Assembly: GCA_032622095.1 (NCBI GenBank)
Contig: CP136069.1
Location: 188,905,122 to 188,969,121, forward strand
Direction of reading: 5' to 3'
Length of the DNA: 64,000 nt
Source of the DNA: Siphonodentalium dalli
Taxonomy: Eukaryota; Mollusca; Scaphopoda; Gadilida; Siphonodentaliidae
This document shows positions 11,041-22,040 of the stretch, piece by piece; within the stretch, counting starts at the first letter, position 1, and each line of letters starts with the position of its first letter. The translations under genes were made by a program, and so were the position numbers. The notes below the pieces were generated by a model. That model was given only the letters and a program-made list of their open reading frames with translations. It was not told where the DNA came from and searched no databases.

Positions 11041-12297
11041 TATTTTCCATAGTCTAAGATGTATCAGTGCAAACGTTTTTCGTGATAATCGCTCTATTTG
11101 TATAATACCCACATTCTTATATGATTGGTCACACTATTTGAAAGCGTGACGTTGGAGATAAATCTATTTGCACAAAGCACCAAGAACGTCATGCAGCGAC
11201 TCTGTTTTATAGTTTTTGTTTTCCTAAGGTCGACAATGCACTAAAATTTCGTTGTACATCAAATCACATTAAAACTGCCATATATAGGCATTAAGGGTTA
11301 ACCTCTGGTCCAGTGTATATTTCATCTATTGGGATCAATGAATGTATAGGATATGATGTATGTGTGTATTGAAATTCAGATGAGGATATGGATCAATCAG
11401 AGCCCGGTGTATATTGTATTGTAATACGACCCTGCCTAACTATGCTTAAAAGCCATGTCCTGATTGGCCAGTGGCCCGAGTTACCATGGCTATCTCGTTC
11501 CAGTTTTGTGGTACAATTCTACTTTTTCCAATTGTACCACGAAAAAAATCGGTTTATTCAGATCGACGCACGCGACTTTTCCCGTCTTTTCTAACTCCGC
11601 GCAAACGGGGCATCAACGGAGTACACCCGCACCCGTAACCCTTTGAATTTTGCTACATCTTGACAATCTTGCGAATTTTCTAGCGATTTGTCGCTTGAAA
11701 CCAGTTTGGTTGCCAATGAATATTGTCCAAATGATGTTATGGTATATTGATATATGTTACGACCAAAGAAAGTTACTTAATAAGTATATTAAATGACAAA
11801 ATAAATCCATGGGGCCGGGCTGTGCATTCGTCGATTCGAATCTCGATCATATTCGTCGATTCGATATTTCGGAATCAAGTTGAAAATGAAAGCGTTTGTT
11901 CACCAGTACAGAAGGGGGATAAGATCATTTATATCGCTTTGTGTAAGGAAAATGGTCCATAGTCGATGATCATATTCATGTTGTCCCAACAACGTTCAAC
12001 ACAGAAATGACCGCAATTCGTATTTCCTGTACAATTTAAATGAAAGGCACGGGCGCCGCTGAAAACACATCGTTTTTTAGCCAATCACAACGATTATTTT
12101 CTAGAAGAGGTGCCTCGAAAAGTCAATGGGGGAATTTCATAACAAGACAAGATTACCGGAGTATTCCATGCAAATAAATCGAGTACGCCCAATACGAATT
12201 ACACCACGAAATGTTTTCTCACCTGAGACCGAAAAAGCGCAGTATTTCGTTGACTATTCAGTCGAATTGTGACCATAAACTTTCAGTCGTATTACAA
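11041..12297. other. No gene seen; one small hairpin
   Basis: No gene recognised. TGTGGTACAATT near 11507 and AATTGTACCACG near 11530 form a short hairpin that shares TGTGGTACAA with the foldback at 12298, so it may be a remnant of the same kind. Confidence 0.45.
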
Positions 12298-12445
12298 AAG
12301 AAATAAATACACGGTATATCGGTGTGTATGGTCAAGTTGTACCACAAAACACTGATTGTAGGACTCCGCTACGCGTCGTCCTACAATCAGTTTTTTTGTG
12401 GTACAACTTGACCATACACACCTCTACACCGTGTATTTATTTCTT
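12298..12445. repeat. Near-perfect foldback (palindrome) 1
   Basis: The left arm AAGAAATAAATACACGG through TGATTGTAGGAC is mirrored by GTCCTACAATCA through CCGTGTATTTATTTCTT. The arms are about 65 bp and nearly identical, with a tiny GC-rich centre TCCGCTACGC. No coding content. Confidence 0.85.
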
Positions 12446-12791
12446 AAATATTTACACACTAAGTGTTGTCATCACTAAATCCAGCATTCTGATTGGTCGG
12501 CGCCCACGTGGCTAGTTGCAGTTATTTCTCGGTGAATGCGCAACGCCTCATGACACCAAGCTAATAACACCATCGATACGTCATTAGGTTTGGAAAGACG
12601 AACGCGTAATGTTTTGGGCGCATTTGGACTCGCGCAAGACTGACTTAATACATCATCGGGTTTCAATATGAAGAGAAATTGTTCCTTTTGCCAAGGGTGC
12701 TATTGGGTATTTTGGGCTGATCTTGTCACGATACACTTTTCGATTTAAATAAATTTACAAAAGTGGCTTTTTCGCTAAATGTATATAAATA

Positions 12792-12950
12792 TAAGGATTA
12801 ACTGTCATGTGGACTATTTTTATGGAGATGTAACGGTGAGGTAAGTGGTCATAACTTGTATGTAAAACCCTTCGGGTTTTACACAAGTTATGTCCACTTA
12901 CCTCACCGTTACATCTCCATAAAAACAGTCCACATGACAGTTAATCCTTA
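12792..12950. repeat. Near-perfect foldback (palindrome) 2
   Basis: TAAGGATTAACTGTCATGTG at the left and CACATGACAGTTAATCCTTA at the right are exact reverse complements. The arms continue inward to a core AAACCCTTCGGGTTT. The arms are about 72 bp with few mismatches. Confidence 0.85.
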
Positions 12951-13204
12951 TTTCAAGACTACAAGTTCCTCTCGTCTGCCCCGGTAATACATTTACACCA
13001 TCTGATATCTCGAGCGAGTGGTTACTTACATATTTCATCCTCTGCCACATTTGAGCGGATTTGGAAGGTGTTTGGAATAAACTAGTTTGTGTGTTCGGCA
13101 CATGTCTATATCTTGCATACATGCTATTCTTAGGACCAATTGTCCATTCCAAAATCAATTCTTGGGGGTCAATTCGTGTATCATCTAATCAATATTCTGT
13201 ATGC

Positions 13205-13495
13205 GCGTGGATGTTCATCGTTCCCATTATTCCCCAATACATATTCTAATATCTGACACTCTCGAGCCATGTGCCCCCCTCTCTCGGGACTCGCCGTCCT
13301 TTCACGAAGCGCCCGTATATCGTAATAAGCCCCATGCGAGTTGTCCCGGAGTAATTTCTCAGGCTGAGATTCGATGACCCCCGCCGCAAACATAAATTGG
13401 TGACCGTGATTAAAATAATAGAAATCATGTATTGTGTGTCTATGTGTGCCAATAGGGACATATCGCGACAAGGGGTTTGGGTTGGTGTCTCAAAC
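13205..13495 (-). repeat. Repeat H, copy 1
   Basis: Shares GAGTAATTTCTCAGGCTGAG, the AAATTGGYGA tract and TGATTAAAATAAT with copies at 14200 and 15140. Minus-strand open frames in the three copies resemble each other only because the DNA does; they contain different stops and frames. This is a repeat of unknown class, not a gene family. Confidence 0.6.
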
Positions 13496-13516
13496 CATCA
13501 ACTTTGGTCAAAACTT

Positions 13517-13890
13517 TTAACCCTTTACCCAACAAAACGGCCAAAACCGGCCAAATAAAGCTTCAACGGCCTAAAATATATTCGGTCTGTCTCAAAACAA
13601 CCATACAGATATGGATATCATTGGATTCGGCTCCTTGACCACATTGTGATAGTTACAGTTATGCCCTGTGCCAATGCATTCTCTTATATATGCGAGTCGA
13701 CCATAGGTCGCCTCGCATATATAAGAGAATGCATTGGCCTAAAAAAAAATTCTTACATTCTTTAACAATTTTATAATTTTTAATGTGTTAAGCCAATGCA
13801 TTATCTTATATATGCGAGGCGACCTATGGTCGACTCGCATATATAAGAGAATGCATTGGCACAGGGCCCTTCTGTTGGGTAAAGGGTTAA
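13517..13890 (-). mobile_element. Family A piggyBac-like MITE, copy 4 (inverted)
   Basis: Intact TTAA at both ends, with termini CCCTTTACCCAACA and TGTTGGGTAAAGGG. Two hairpins lie at about 13671-13737 and 13794-13860. The second has a base change (TTATCTTA) in one arm. Confidence 0.85.
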
Positions 13891-14199
13891 CAGTTGTAAA
13901 TTGCATGCCCGAAAGAACATTAGTTGTAAAGTTGAGACAAACTATAGGTTTCAATTAAAAACAAATCGAATGATTTCCTAATTTCGGTTAAATGATTGGA
14001 CTGAAATGACAAACAGTTAGAAATTACAACCAGAGGGGCGTTAGGTTGGAAATTTCCAACAGTATTGAAAATGGATTATACCAGTTGGAAACTTACCACC
14101 GAAGGCATGCAGTGCATATTGGAATTTATTGAACGTGGACAAATTGGTCTCTAGTTGGAATTTCTAAGGTGGACACACACAACGGATACCCACTATAGC

Positions 14200-14475
14200 C
14201 ACGCCCGTCGATGTCCATCGATTCCATAATACACGATACATCCTGTAATATCTGACAAATTCGAGCCACGTGGTTTCTCTCGCGTGACGACATGTCCTAT
14301 CTAGAAGCGCCCGTATACCGTAACAGGCCCCACACGAATTGTCCTGGAGTAATTTCCCAGGCTGAGATTCCAGGAAGTCCGCAGCAAAAATAAATTGGCG
14401 AAGCCCGTGATTAAAATAATTCAATCAATTTATTGTTTGGCTATTGTGCGACAAAGGGTTTAGGTTGGTGTATCA
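14200..14475 (-). repeat. Repeat H, copy 2
   Basis: Aligns with copies 1 and 3 through AGCCACGTGGTTTCTCTCGC, GAGTAATTTCCCAGGCTGAG and GCGAAGCCCGTGATTAAAAT. The flanks hold repeated TTGGAAATTTCCAAC tracts, which also mark 15010-15080, 44400-45780 and 59160-59830. Confidence 0.6.
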
Positions 14476-15139
14476 TACCATCAACTTTGGACAATAATTA
14501 AACAAATGGAAATGTTATGCCTACGAAACATAAATTGGAATTTTCAGCCCAAGTTTAGGTTAAATCTCCGACCATATAGCCGTGCGGGCGCCCAAAATTT
14601 TAGGAGGGGGAGGGCTGATACTTTTTCCCCGAATTTTTTTTACACTATCTATTCATAATAGTAACACAGTTTTTGCAGAATATACCTTGTATATACACAT
14701 CAATATAACAAAATAGATTCAAATGAGCCTTAAATACGTACAATTAGGGCAGAAATGTGAAAAATACTGTAATTTGCCACAATTTCCGCCTAATATACCT
14801 TTAATTTGCCGGAATATTGCCAGCATTTTACCTGAAATATCTCCAATTTGAACGAAATTAACTTTCAAAATGTTTGGGGGGGGGGGGGGTTGCAGACCTC
14901 TTATACCCCTGGCCAGTACGGCTACGTCTTCGATCAGTATCTAGTGTGAAATATGTTATTTTAAAACAAAAAGTTGATTATTTTCCATAGTTAAATATTT
15001 CGATTGAAAGACAATCAGTTGGAACTTTCCAACCACAAGGATGCATAGGTTGGAAATTTCCATTTGGAAAATTACAACCCAAGTGGGGAGGTGTAAATTG
15101 AATTTCTTGGACGTGGACAATTCCAAGTTGGACACCCCA
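14476..15139. other. No gene seen; degenerate TTGGAAATTTCCAAC tracts and a poly-G run
   Basis: Holds poly-G near 14876-14889 and several TTGGAAA/TTTCCAAC inverted tracts. No gene recognised. Confidence 0.45.
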
Positions 15140-15400
15140 AATGAGACTCTATATGGATGGTTCCAGCTTCCATTATTCCCCAAATACATCCTTTAATATC
15201 TGACAATTTCAAGCCACGTGGTCTCTCTCGCGGGATCCGCCGTCTGTTTAAGAAGCGCCCATATATCGTAATAGGCCCCATGCGAGTTGTCCTAGAGTAA
15301 TTTCTCAGGCTGAGATTCGAGGACGCCCGCCGCAAAAATAAATTGGCGAAGCCCGTGATTAAAATAATAGAATTCATTTATTGTTTGGCTGTTTGTACGG
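15140..15400 (-). repeat. Repeat H, copy 3
   Basis: Aligns with the other two copies through AGCCACGTGGTCTCTCTCGC, GAGTAATTTCTCAGGCTGAG and GCGAAGCCCGTGATTAAAAT. The right end contains TTATTGTTTGGCT, also at the end of copy 2. Confidence 0.6.
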
Positions 15401-15427
15401 GCTGGCAAATATCGGCGTCTGCAATCC

Positions 15428-15866
15428 TGCAAATAGTGTGTCTGTCATTTGCAGAATGAGGTCCCCAGAAGGGGGAATTTAGTGATGCTATCCCTCACAG
15501 CGGGCTTGCGTCACAAAACTCACCATCTGGGGACCTCATTCTGCTAAGGCATCATCTTCTGGGATGTATCTATTGTCTGAAATTATCATTGTTTTTAGTT
15601 ACTTTTTCCCTTCTCATCAGTTTCTATATCCCCTAATTTTCAGAAGATAAAATGCATCATCGAGGTGACTAATGGGTGAATATCACCAACTTCAACCGGG
15701 AACTTTAATCTGATCGTAGGTCTCCCATAGCAGTTGATGCTTGAGCAGAATCAGGTCCGCAGAGGGTGAGTTTGGTTATGCTAGCCCGCTGTGCGGGATA
15801 GCGTCACTAAATTCACCATCTGAGGACATATTTTCTGCAAATGACAGACACACTATTTGAAGACTT
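15428..15866. mobile_element. Element I: inverted-repeat element with 26-bp termini
   Basis: CAAATAGTGTGTCTGTCATT at the left is mirrored by AATGACAGACACACTATTTG at the right; the arms extend inward through TGCAGAATGAGGTCC. Two inner palindromic modules (AGGTCCCCAGAAGGGG...CTGGGGACCTCAT and the region near 15750-15830) repeat the GTGACGCTATCCC core. There is no coding content. Confidence 0.7.
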
Positions 15867-16265
15867 GGACGTATGATGAGATTTAACTTCTGTAATGAAC
15901 CAAACAGTTGCTGTTGAATTTTGAGACCTGGAATGTTAAAAAAAATTCAATGTGATGAACGATAAACTGGCTCTATTGTAGGGCCATTGGAGCCAGTAGC
16001 ATGCATGGGCTACAGCCTCATTTTCCTCGTCCGCTGTTCGTATATACAGATATATACTCAAAATATACACTTCATTGGGAACATTTCCCTTCTGGAGGTA
16101 ATGTCGACCTTGCGCTTCAATACTTCCGTCACACCTATTCGCCTGTATATATAACATTCCACGCAATATCGTCTGCTTGGCTCCAATCAGACTTGCCGCA
16201 ATTTGTGCTTGCCTGACACTGATGTAATATTTTTTATTTGAAAGGGATTTCCTGCTTGTTCCAGA
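15867..16265. other. No gene seen
   Basis: Nothing recognised. Short frames on both strands at 15936-16216 overlap and lack domains. Confidence 0.45.
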
Positions 16266-16483
16266 CTATCGAACGCACAGCTGTTCAGCCAGACAGCTGA
16301 ATCAAGACAACATGAACTCAGATTGCTGAACCCTGACCGCTAATTCCAGACATCATGAGCTCAGATCGTTGAATCCAATCAGCATGAAATCAGATCGCTG
16401 AACTCAGAAACATGAACCCAAAACCGATGAACCCATACAGCATGAACCCAGACAGCACGAACCCAGGCAGCACAAACCCAGAT
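16266..16483 (+). repeat. Degenerate CATGAACCCAGACAG repeat
   Basis: A unit close to CATGAACCCAGACAG recurs about ten times with drift in length (CATGAACTCAGATTG, CACGAACCCAGGCAG). It leads straight into the 46-bp minisatellite. Confidence 0.75.
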
Positions 16484-17352
16484 GTATGTCACTCAATCGC
16501 GGGATCATCAGGTGACAGCCCTCTGGTGCGTGTGTCACTCAATGGCGATATCATGAGGTGACAGCCCTCTGGTGCGTGTGTCACTCAATGGCGGGATCAC
16601 CAGGAGATAGCCCTCTGGTGCGCGTGTCACTCAATGGCGGGATGGTCAGGTGACTGTCGTCTGTTGCGTGTGTCACTCAATGGCGGGATCATCAGGTGAC
16701 AACCGTCTGTTGCGTGTGTCACTCAATGGCGAGATCACCAGGTGACAGCCGTCTGTTGCGTGTGTCATTCAATGGCGGGGTGATCAGGTGACAGCCGTCT
16801 GATGCGTGTGTCATTCAACGGCGAGATCACCAGGTGACAGCCCTCTGTTGCGTGTGTCACTCAATGGCGGGATCACAAGGTGACAGCCCTCTGTTGCGTG
16901 TGTCACTCAATGGCGGGATCACCAGGAGATAGCCCTCTGGTGCGCGTGTCACTCAATGGCGGGATGATCAGGTGACTGTCGTCTGTTGCGTGTGTCACTC
17001 AATGGCGGGATCATCAGGTGACAACCGTCTGTTGCGTGTGTCACTCAATGGCGAGATCACCAGGTGACAGCCGTCTGTTGCGTGTGTCATTCAATGGCGG
17101 GGTGATCAGGTGACAGCCGTCTGATGCGTGTGTCATTCAACGGCGAGATCACCAGGTGACAGCCCTCTGTTGCGTGTGTCACTCAATGGCGGGATCACAA
17201 GGTGACAGCCCTCTGTTGCGTGTGTCAATAAATGGCGGGAAAAGCAGGTGACAGCCCTCTGTTGCGTGTGTCACTCAATTATCAGCATGTGACAGCTCTA
17301 TGTTGGGTGTGTCACTCAATGGCGGAATTATCAGGTGACAGCCGTTATGTTG
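16484..17352 (+). repeat. 46-bp minisatellite with 322-bp higher-order repeat
   Basis: The unit is 46 bp, for example GTGTCACTCAATGGCGGGAT followed by CACCAGGTGACAGCC and CTCTGTTGCGT, about 19 copies. The seven-unit block starting at 16581 is repeated from 16903, exactly 322 bp later, with the same order of variant units (AGGAGATAG, GTGACTGTC, GTGACAACC, GAGATCACC, GGGGTGATC, AACGGCGAG, ATCACAAGG). I saw a single base difference (GGTC/GATC). Confidence 0.95.
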
Positions 17353-17819
17353 ACGCGTCGCTTGCATGCCCAATGTAGCTTATTCCAAACACTGTTCACC
17401 AATAATCAGGAAACGAAGCTCTCAAATATTCATGAGATACTCGCAGCCTGCAACTCTGCAACATACCGGTATCACGAATGCTAAATCACACAATGACAGA
17501 CTATAAAGTGATTGTGGGCGCCGTTCAATCGCGCCCGGGGCTCGCGTCGCACCGTATTTATGATCGACTTTTATTTCACTGTGATAGTAATGCTCTTTTA
17601 TGGGTGCAGTCACTCATGAATATTAGAAAAATCAGCGAACAGAGAGAAAACTGCCTTATATAGTAGAATATGTTGAGCTTTTCTGCAACGCATGTGCAGG
17701 ATTCCCAATAATCGATATTCACCGATATATGTAACGAATTTTCTGTAAATACGTGGATGTGTTTGTATATAACTGTAGTTTTGTTGACACTAGTACTACC
17801 GCAAAATAAATGATAGACT
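17353..17819. other. No gene seen
   Basis: Nothing recognised beyond a CpG-rich tract GCGCCCGGGGCTCGCGTCGC at 17531-17550. Confidence 0.45.
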
Positions 17820-18073
17820 ATGTCCTGTCTGTAAGATGAACTCGATTGGTTGAGACCGAATTACACTTTGTTATGAATTGTCCGGCATACGAAAACCTTC
17901 ACATTAATTGTTTCGCAGCAATAGGCGAGTATATAACAGATTTTCGTAGAATGACAGAAGAAAATAAATTTCATTTTAAAATGGAAAATAGGTACATTGT
18001 CACAACAAATATAAAATGCGACATGATCCCGTCATACTTTGAAACGCGACAGAGTGTATCAGTTCCACAATAA
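17820..18073 (+). pseudogene. LINE (non-LTR retrotransposon) C-terminal fragment, frameshifted
   Basis: The conceptual product has a Cys-rich end typical of non-LTR retrotransposon polyproteins downstream of the reverse transcriptase: CPVC at 17821-17832, then in the +1 frame VETELHFVMNCPAYENL from 17849. Together these make a C-x2-C...H-x4-C knuckle. The two halves are in different frames, and the CPVC frame meets TGA at 17851, so the copy is broken. A short tail of about 60 residues follows before a stop at 18073. Family-level naming (for example RTE, CR1 or Jockey) is not possible from this piece. A related, unshifted piece lies at 34781-35040 on the other strand. Confidence 0.65.
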
Positions 18074-18164
18074 TTATATGAACAACTTATGATTGAGAAC
18101 AGAATATAAATTTTGACTGAGTCCTGTTATAATACCATAGTGTTATGCTTTAATTTATGCTATT

Positions 18165-18460
18165 ACTGTATTAATTTACTGTATACATGTATGTTTTATA
18201 TTACTGTATACATGTATGTTTTATATTATGTGATATGTTTTATATTATGTGAATGTTTATTACTGTATACATGTATGTTTTATATTACTGTATACATGTA
18301 TGTTTTATATTACTGTATACATGTATGTTTTATATTACTGTATACATGTATGTTTTATATTATGTGAATGTTTATTACTGTATACATGTATGTTGTATAT
18401 TATGTGAATGTTTATTACTGTATACATGTATGTTTTATATTATGTGAATGTTATAAGTTT
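18165..18460 (+). repeat. 25-bp tandem repeat with GTATACATGTAT core
   Basis: The unit is ACTGTATACATGTATGTTTT plus ATATT, repeated about ten times, with variants that insert ATGTGAATGTTT. The core TATACATGTATA is nearly self-complementary. It starts about 90 bp after the LINE fragment's stop and may be its amplified 3' tail. Confidence 0.9.
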
Positions 18461-18939
18461 GCAACTGCCAATTGAGGTGATATTGCAATAAGATATTGTA
18501 TCTTGCACAGTGTAGAAGATGGCAATGTCACCAGTGTTATCACGTATATATACCTGAACCTGGCTATTATCACTTGACGACAGAGCAATGGCACTGAACT
18601 GATCGATGAGTCGGATACTAGATCACCCATGGTTAAATGGTCCTGCTATGATGCTGGCGTGTCCAGCTGAATTGCTTTGATGCTGTTGGGGCAAACTGAT
18701 GCTCTTAAGAAAACGTACGGTTATTTTAAGTTGTTTCAGTTAGTATCATATACTGATAGCACATATACTGATAACGACATTAGTTAGATTACTGTGATAT
18801 GCCTGGATGATCGGTGCATGGCGTGACGCAGATGCCCGGATGATGGGTGTATGGCGTGACTCAACCGTTAGGGGCAACGATTGTCTGACGGTGTCTGGGT
18901 GGCTCCGGATATTAATCTCGACTGCTTGTCCATTACTAC
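18461..18939. other. No gene seen
   Basis: Nothing recognised. A short direct repeat GCATGGCGTGAC / GTATGGCGTGAC lies around 18815-18860. Confidence 0.45.
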
Positions 18940-20187
18940 GGTGGCTGGTTTAGGACATGGGAATTTCTTTTTTATTTCGTGGCCACGAAATACTAATTCG
19001 TGGCCACGAAATAATTAATTCGTGGCCACGAAATAACTATGTTATCACCATTCAGTCAGATACACTTCATATAACGGCTTATAGTATCTGGCATAGGTTA
19101 TATCGAATAGACGGTTACTTGTCATACACAAGAACCCGTTTCCGACACACAGTTCAAGGGAACATTAAACTGGCCTAAAATAATACTCGAACATTTGAGC
19201 GATTTAGGTCAAACAAAGGGTGTTGTATGGTAAACAAAATCGGTCAAGGGGCAAATAAATGGAATGGGTGCCCTGTTTGAACCCCTCTGGACGTCGGTAA
19301 TTTTGGATCGGGATGAGGTGAAAGCGGTGAATAGTTAGATTGACTTGGGGGCCATACAACACCCTTTCTTTGATATAAATTGGTCGAGGGGGCGAGAAAT
19401 TGCACGTGTACCCTATTTGAACCGCTCCGTGTGGCGGCCATTATGAATCTGGGCGGGGTGAAATGTGTGAATATCTAGACTGGCTGGCGGGCCACTCTAC
19501 AACACCCTTTGTTTGACCTAAATTGGTCAAAGGGACGAGAAATGGCATGGGTGCCCTATTTGAACCCATCTGGACGGCGGCCATTTTGGATCGATGAGGG
19601 ATGAAATATACCCATCTTTAATACACATGGACATGGCGACAAGGTGTCTGGTAATTTCACCCCCTTGTTCATTGCTGTATAAGCTATCAATATCGTGCAC
19701 ATTCAGTGACATGGCAATATGTGGGTGTCCCATTCCACTCCCGCCGACACATATACGGTAGGCCTAGTCCCACTCAAACGTTTGTCAAACTATCTTGGGA
19801 ACTCAACTCCTGACACTTTACAGCTGTTCGGAATAGGGAGGGACGAGTCGCCATGTATCTGACAAACTTTTGTGATTGATATACACGGAGTGTCCATAGT
19901 GAGCGATACAATCATATAACCAACAATAGAATGTTACATGTACATGGCATAATCCAAGATATCTCGAAGAAATGTAGTCCTAATGGCCCAGACAAAGGTG
20001 CCATTTTTGATATATTAAGTGTTTATATATGCAAATAAATCATATCTATCTGCGTCCGTTACACCAATGCCATTGTCGGCCATATTCGGCACACAAATAC
20101 TATTTCGTAACCACGAATTAGTTATTTCGTGGCCACGAATTAGTTATTTAAATAAAAAGAATTCCCCATGTCCTAAACCAGCCACCA
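18940..20187. mobile_element. Element J: 1.25-kb inverted-terminal element with TTCGTGGCCACGAA palindromes
   Basis: The termini GGTGGCTGGTTTAGGACATG and CATGTCCTAAACCAGCCACC are exact inverted repeats. They extend inward through GGGAATTCTTTTTAT with small gaps into clustered copies of the palindrome TTCGTGGCCACGAA: three near 18978-19034 and two near 20110-20145, one with a change to GTAACCAC. The interior holds three diverged direct repeats around 19200, 19340 and 19490 sharing GGTCAAAGGG, GGGTGCCCTATTTGAACC and GGACGGCGGCCATTTTGGAT. There is no transposase frame. Superfamily unknown. Confidence 0.75.
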
Positions 20188-20402
20188 TACATTACCGTAT
20201 AGCAAAAATAAATTATCATATTGTGGGGAGCGGAGGTCGATATAAGATTTAAGAACTTGTCCTCCAATCCCCTAGTAACTGTATATCAATTTACTATTAA
20301 AATATGTTTAAACCTCCAAACCAAACCGGCCATGTTGTGGTTTCCCCCGCTGTATTCAATTTCGATGTACACAATGCACCACAAACAAGTACCGATAAGA
20401 TG

Positions 20403-21072
20403 TTAAGGAGGAGACGCACATTTCGCATAAAACCAGCCAAAAGATTTTCAACAAAGGATTTCTCTGGATCTAACTGGCGAAAAATCTTGAATTTCAGATA
20501 GCATCATCTTCGTATATAGAGTCTGATAAATTATTAAGAGACGATAAAAACAATGGATTTTAATACATTTGAGAGGTTGAAAATATTATTTTATTTTTTG
20601 TCCATTTCGGTACCAAGAACTTCTAGAATAATTAATAATTTCACACAACACTCCCATCACCAAACAGCTTATTGTCTTGGTTCTATGAGAGGAGGCTTCA
20701 GCTGTATCATAATGTTGAGTTATATTTTTAATAGAATCATACCCCCATATATTATAATGATAAATAAAGCAGTCACAAATATTCCAGCCCAATGAAATTA
20801 AAAGTTGATATAGAGTGTGGTCCAATCAACAAGGGATGACTCAACTGGAATTAGGCCACAGTGTTAAGACATATGGTGGTGAGCTTTAACTTGGTTATGA
20901 ACCCATGACTCAGAACTCATCTCAGCCCAATTTTTCATTGATCATGACATTCTCAAATATTGAAAATTATTTATGGGGTGGTTGCCTTTCTAAATGAAAA
21001 TAATCTCTAAATTTCACAAACCAAGAATAATTAAGTCTCCTCTCATGATCTTCAAATATGATATCATTGATA
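20403..21072 (-). mobile_element. Family F TTAA-type element, copy 2 (truncated, inverted)
   Basis: Begins TTAAGGAGGAGACGCACATTTCGCAT, matching the GGGNNAGACGCACGTTTTGC terminus, and runs in reverse through GGTACCAAGAACTTCTAGAA and the CACTGTGGCCTAA tract. It ends near 21070, where the other copies continue. It preserves an empty TTAA at about 20865 (CAGTGTTAAGACAT), the site of the family A insertion in copy 3. Confidence 0.75.
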
Positions 21073-21135
21073 TACAAGAAAACTAAGATGCATGCATCAG
21101 GTCGGCCGTGAACTATCTACCATAGAATTGTTGTA
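21073..21135. repeat. Dispersed 60-bp repeat (ACAAGAAAACTAAGATGCAT)
   Basis: ACAAGAAAACTAAGATGCAT through GAACTATCTACCATAGAAT recurs at 28020-28075 with few changes. It abuts the truncated end of family F here. Confidence 0.7.
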
Positions 21136-21164
21136 GCTATCGATTATACATTTTGAAACACCTG

Positions 21165-21220
21165 TCTGTATGTATGTATGTATGTATGTGTGTATGCGTG
21201 AATGCATGTGTGTATGTGTT
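21165..21220 (+). repeat. TGTA microsatellite
   Basis: (TGTA)n with G interruptions, about 55 bp. Confidence 0.85.
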
Positions 21221-22040
21221 ATAGACTCTAACACTGCTCGAATTTGGTATTTAACGTGTCAACTTGACCTCGCTCATAGGCATGTTTCTGGACCTTGACC
21301 GATCCGACTAAAAATTTGTGTGTAGGACTACTTCGATCCCGGGAGCAATATGGACGGGTCCAATTTCACGTGGGACCATGTTCTCGAACGTGCTGATATA
21401 GGCATGTTTCTGGACCAATTGAACAATAGTTTGGCCAGACGCTGTATATACTGGGTACTGTCCAGATGGAGGCGATCACAAAAAAAATCCCTAACTAGCC
21501 CGAACGAAGTCGAGTACATCAGCTAGTTTAATATATATTTTGGACATTTGTCTGTCTGTTTGTCTGTTAGCTATGGCCGGGAAAACTGCCGGACAGATTT
21601 GACGAAATTTGATACCTAGGGGAAATTATTTCCAGGGAGTATTTTGGACGGGTCAAATCTTGATCCCGACCTGACTTTGACATTCAAAAAGATCAATTCA
21701 AGGTCAAATCTGGTAAAACGGAAGTATTTCAACGAAATTTGATACCTACTGTTACTTTTGTCCCAGGAGTGTTTCGGGTGGGTCAAATCATGACCCTGAC
21801 CTGATCTTGACATTCAAAATTGTCAATTCAAGGTCAAATCGGGTATAAAGCCGGGCGGATTTCGACGGGTACTTTTGTCGTGACTTTTGTCCGGGGAGTG
21901 TTTTGGACGGGTCAAATCGTGACCCCGACACGACCTTCACCTTTAAAATAGTCAATTCAAGGTTAAATCGCGCATTTCTCCGAAAATCAGAGGGGAACAT
22001 CCCGGACGAAGTGGGGTCCACGAGCTACTATTATATATTT
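21221..22040. repeat. GGACGGGTCAAATC repeat, roughly 125-bp direct units
   Basis: The motifs TTTTGGACGGGTCAAATC, CCTGACTTTGACATTCAAAA and TCAATTCAAGGTCAAATC recur in order at about 21650, 21775 and 21905. The same block occurs at 48480-48740. Flanking units end in AGCTAGT- or AGCTACT-like strings. This could be the body of a Helitron-like element, but I did not find both ends. Confidence 0.6.

Noticed and set aside
13181-13471. Minus-strand frames in the three H repeats as a small gene family
   Set aside because: The resemblance is at the DNA level, the frames used differ between copies, and no start/stop or domain is conserved.
16484-17352. CRISPR-like regular repeats
   Set aside because: Units are contiguous with no unique spacers and the genome is eukaryotic, so it is an ordinary minisatellite.
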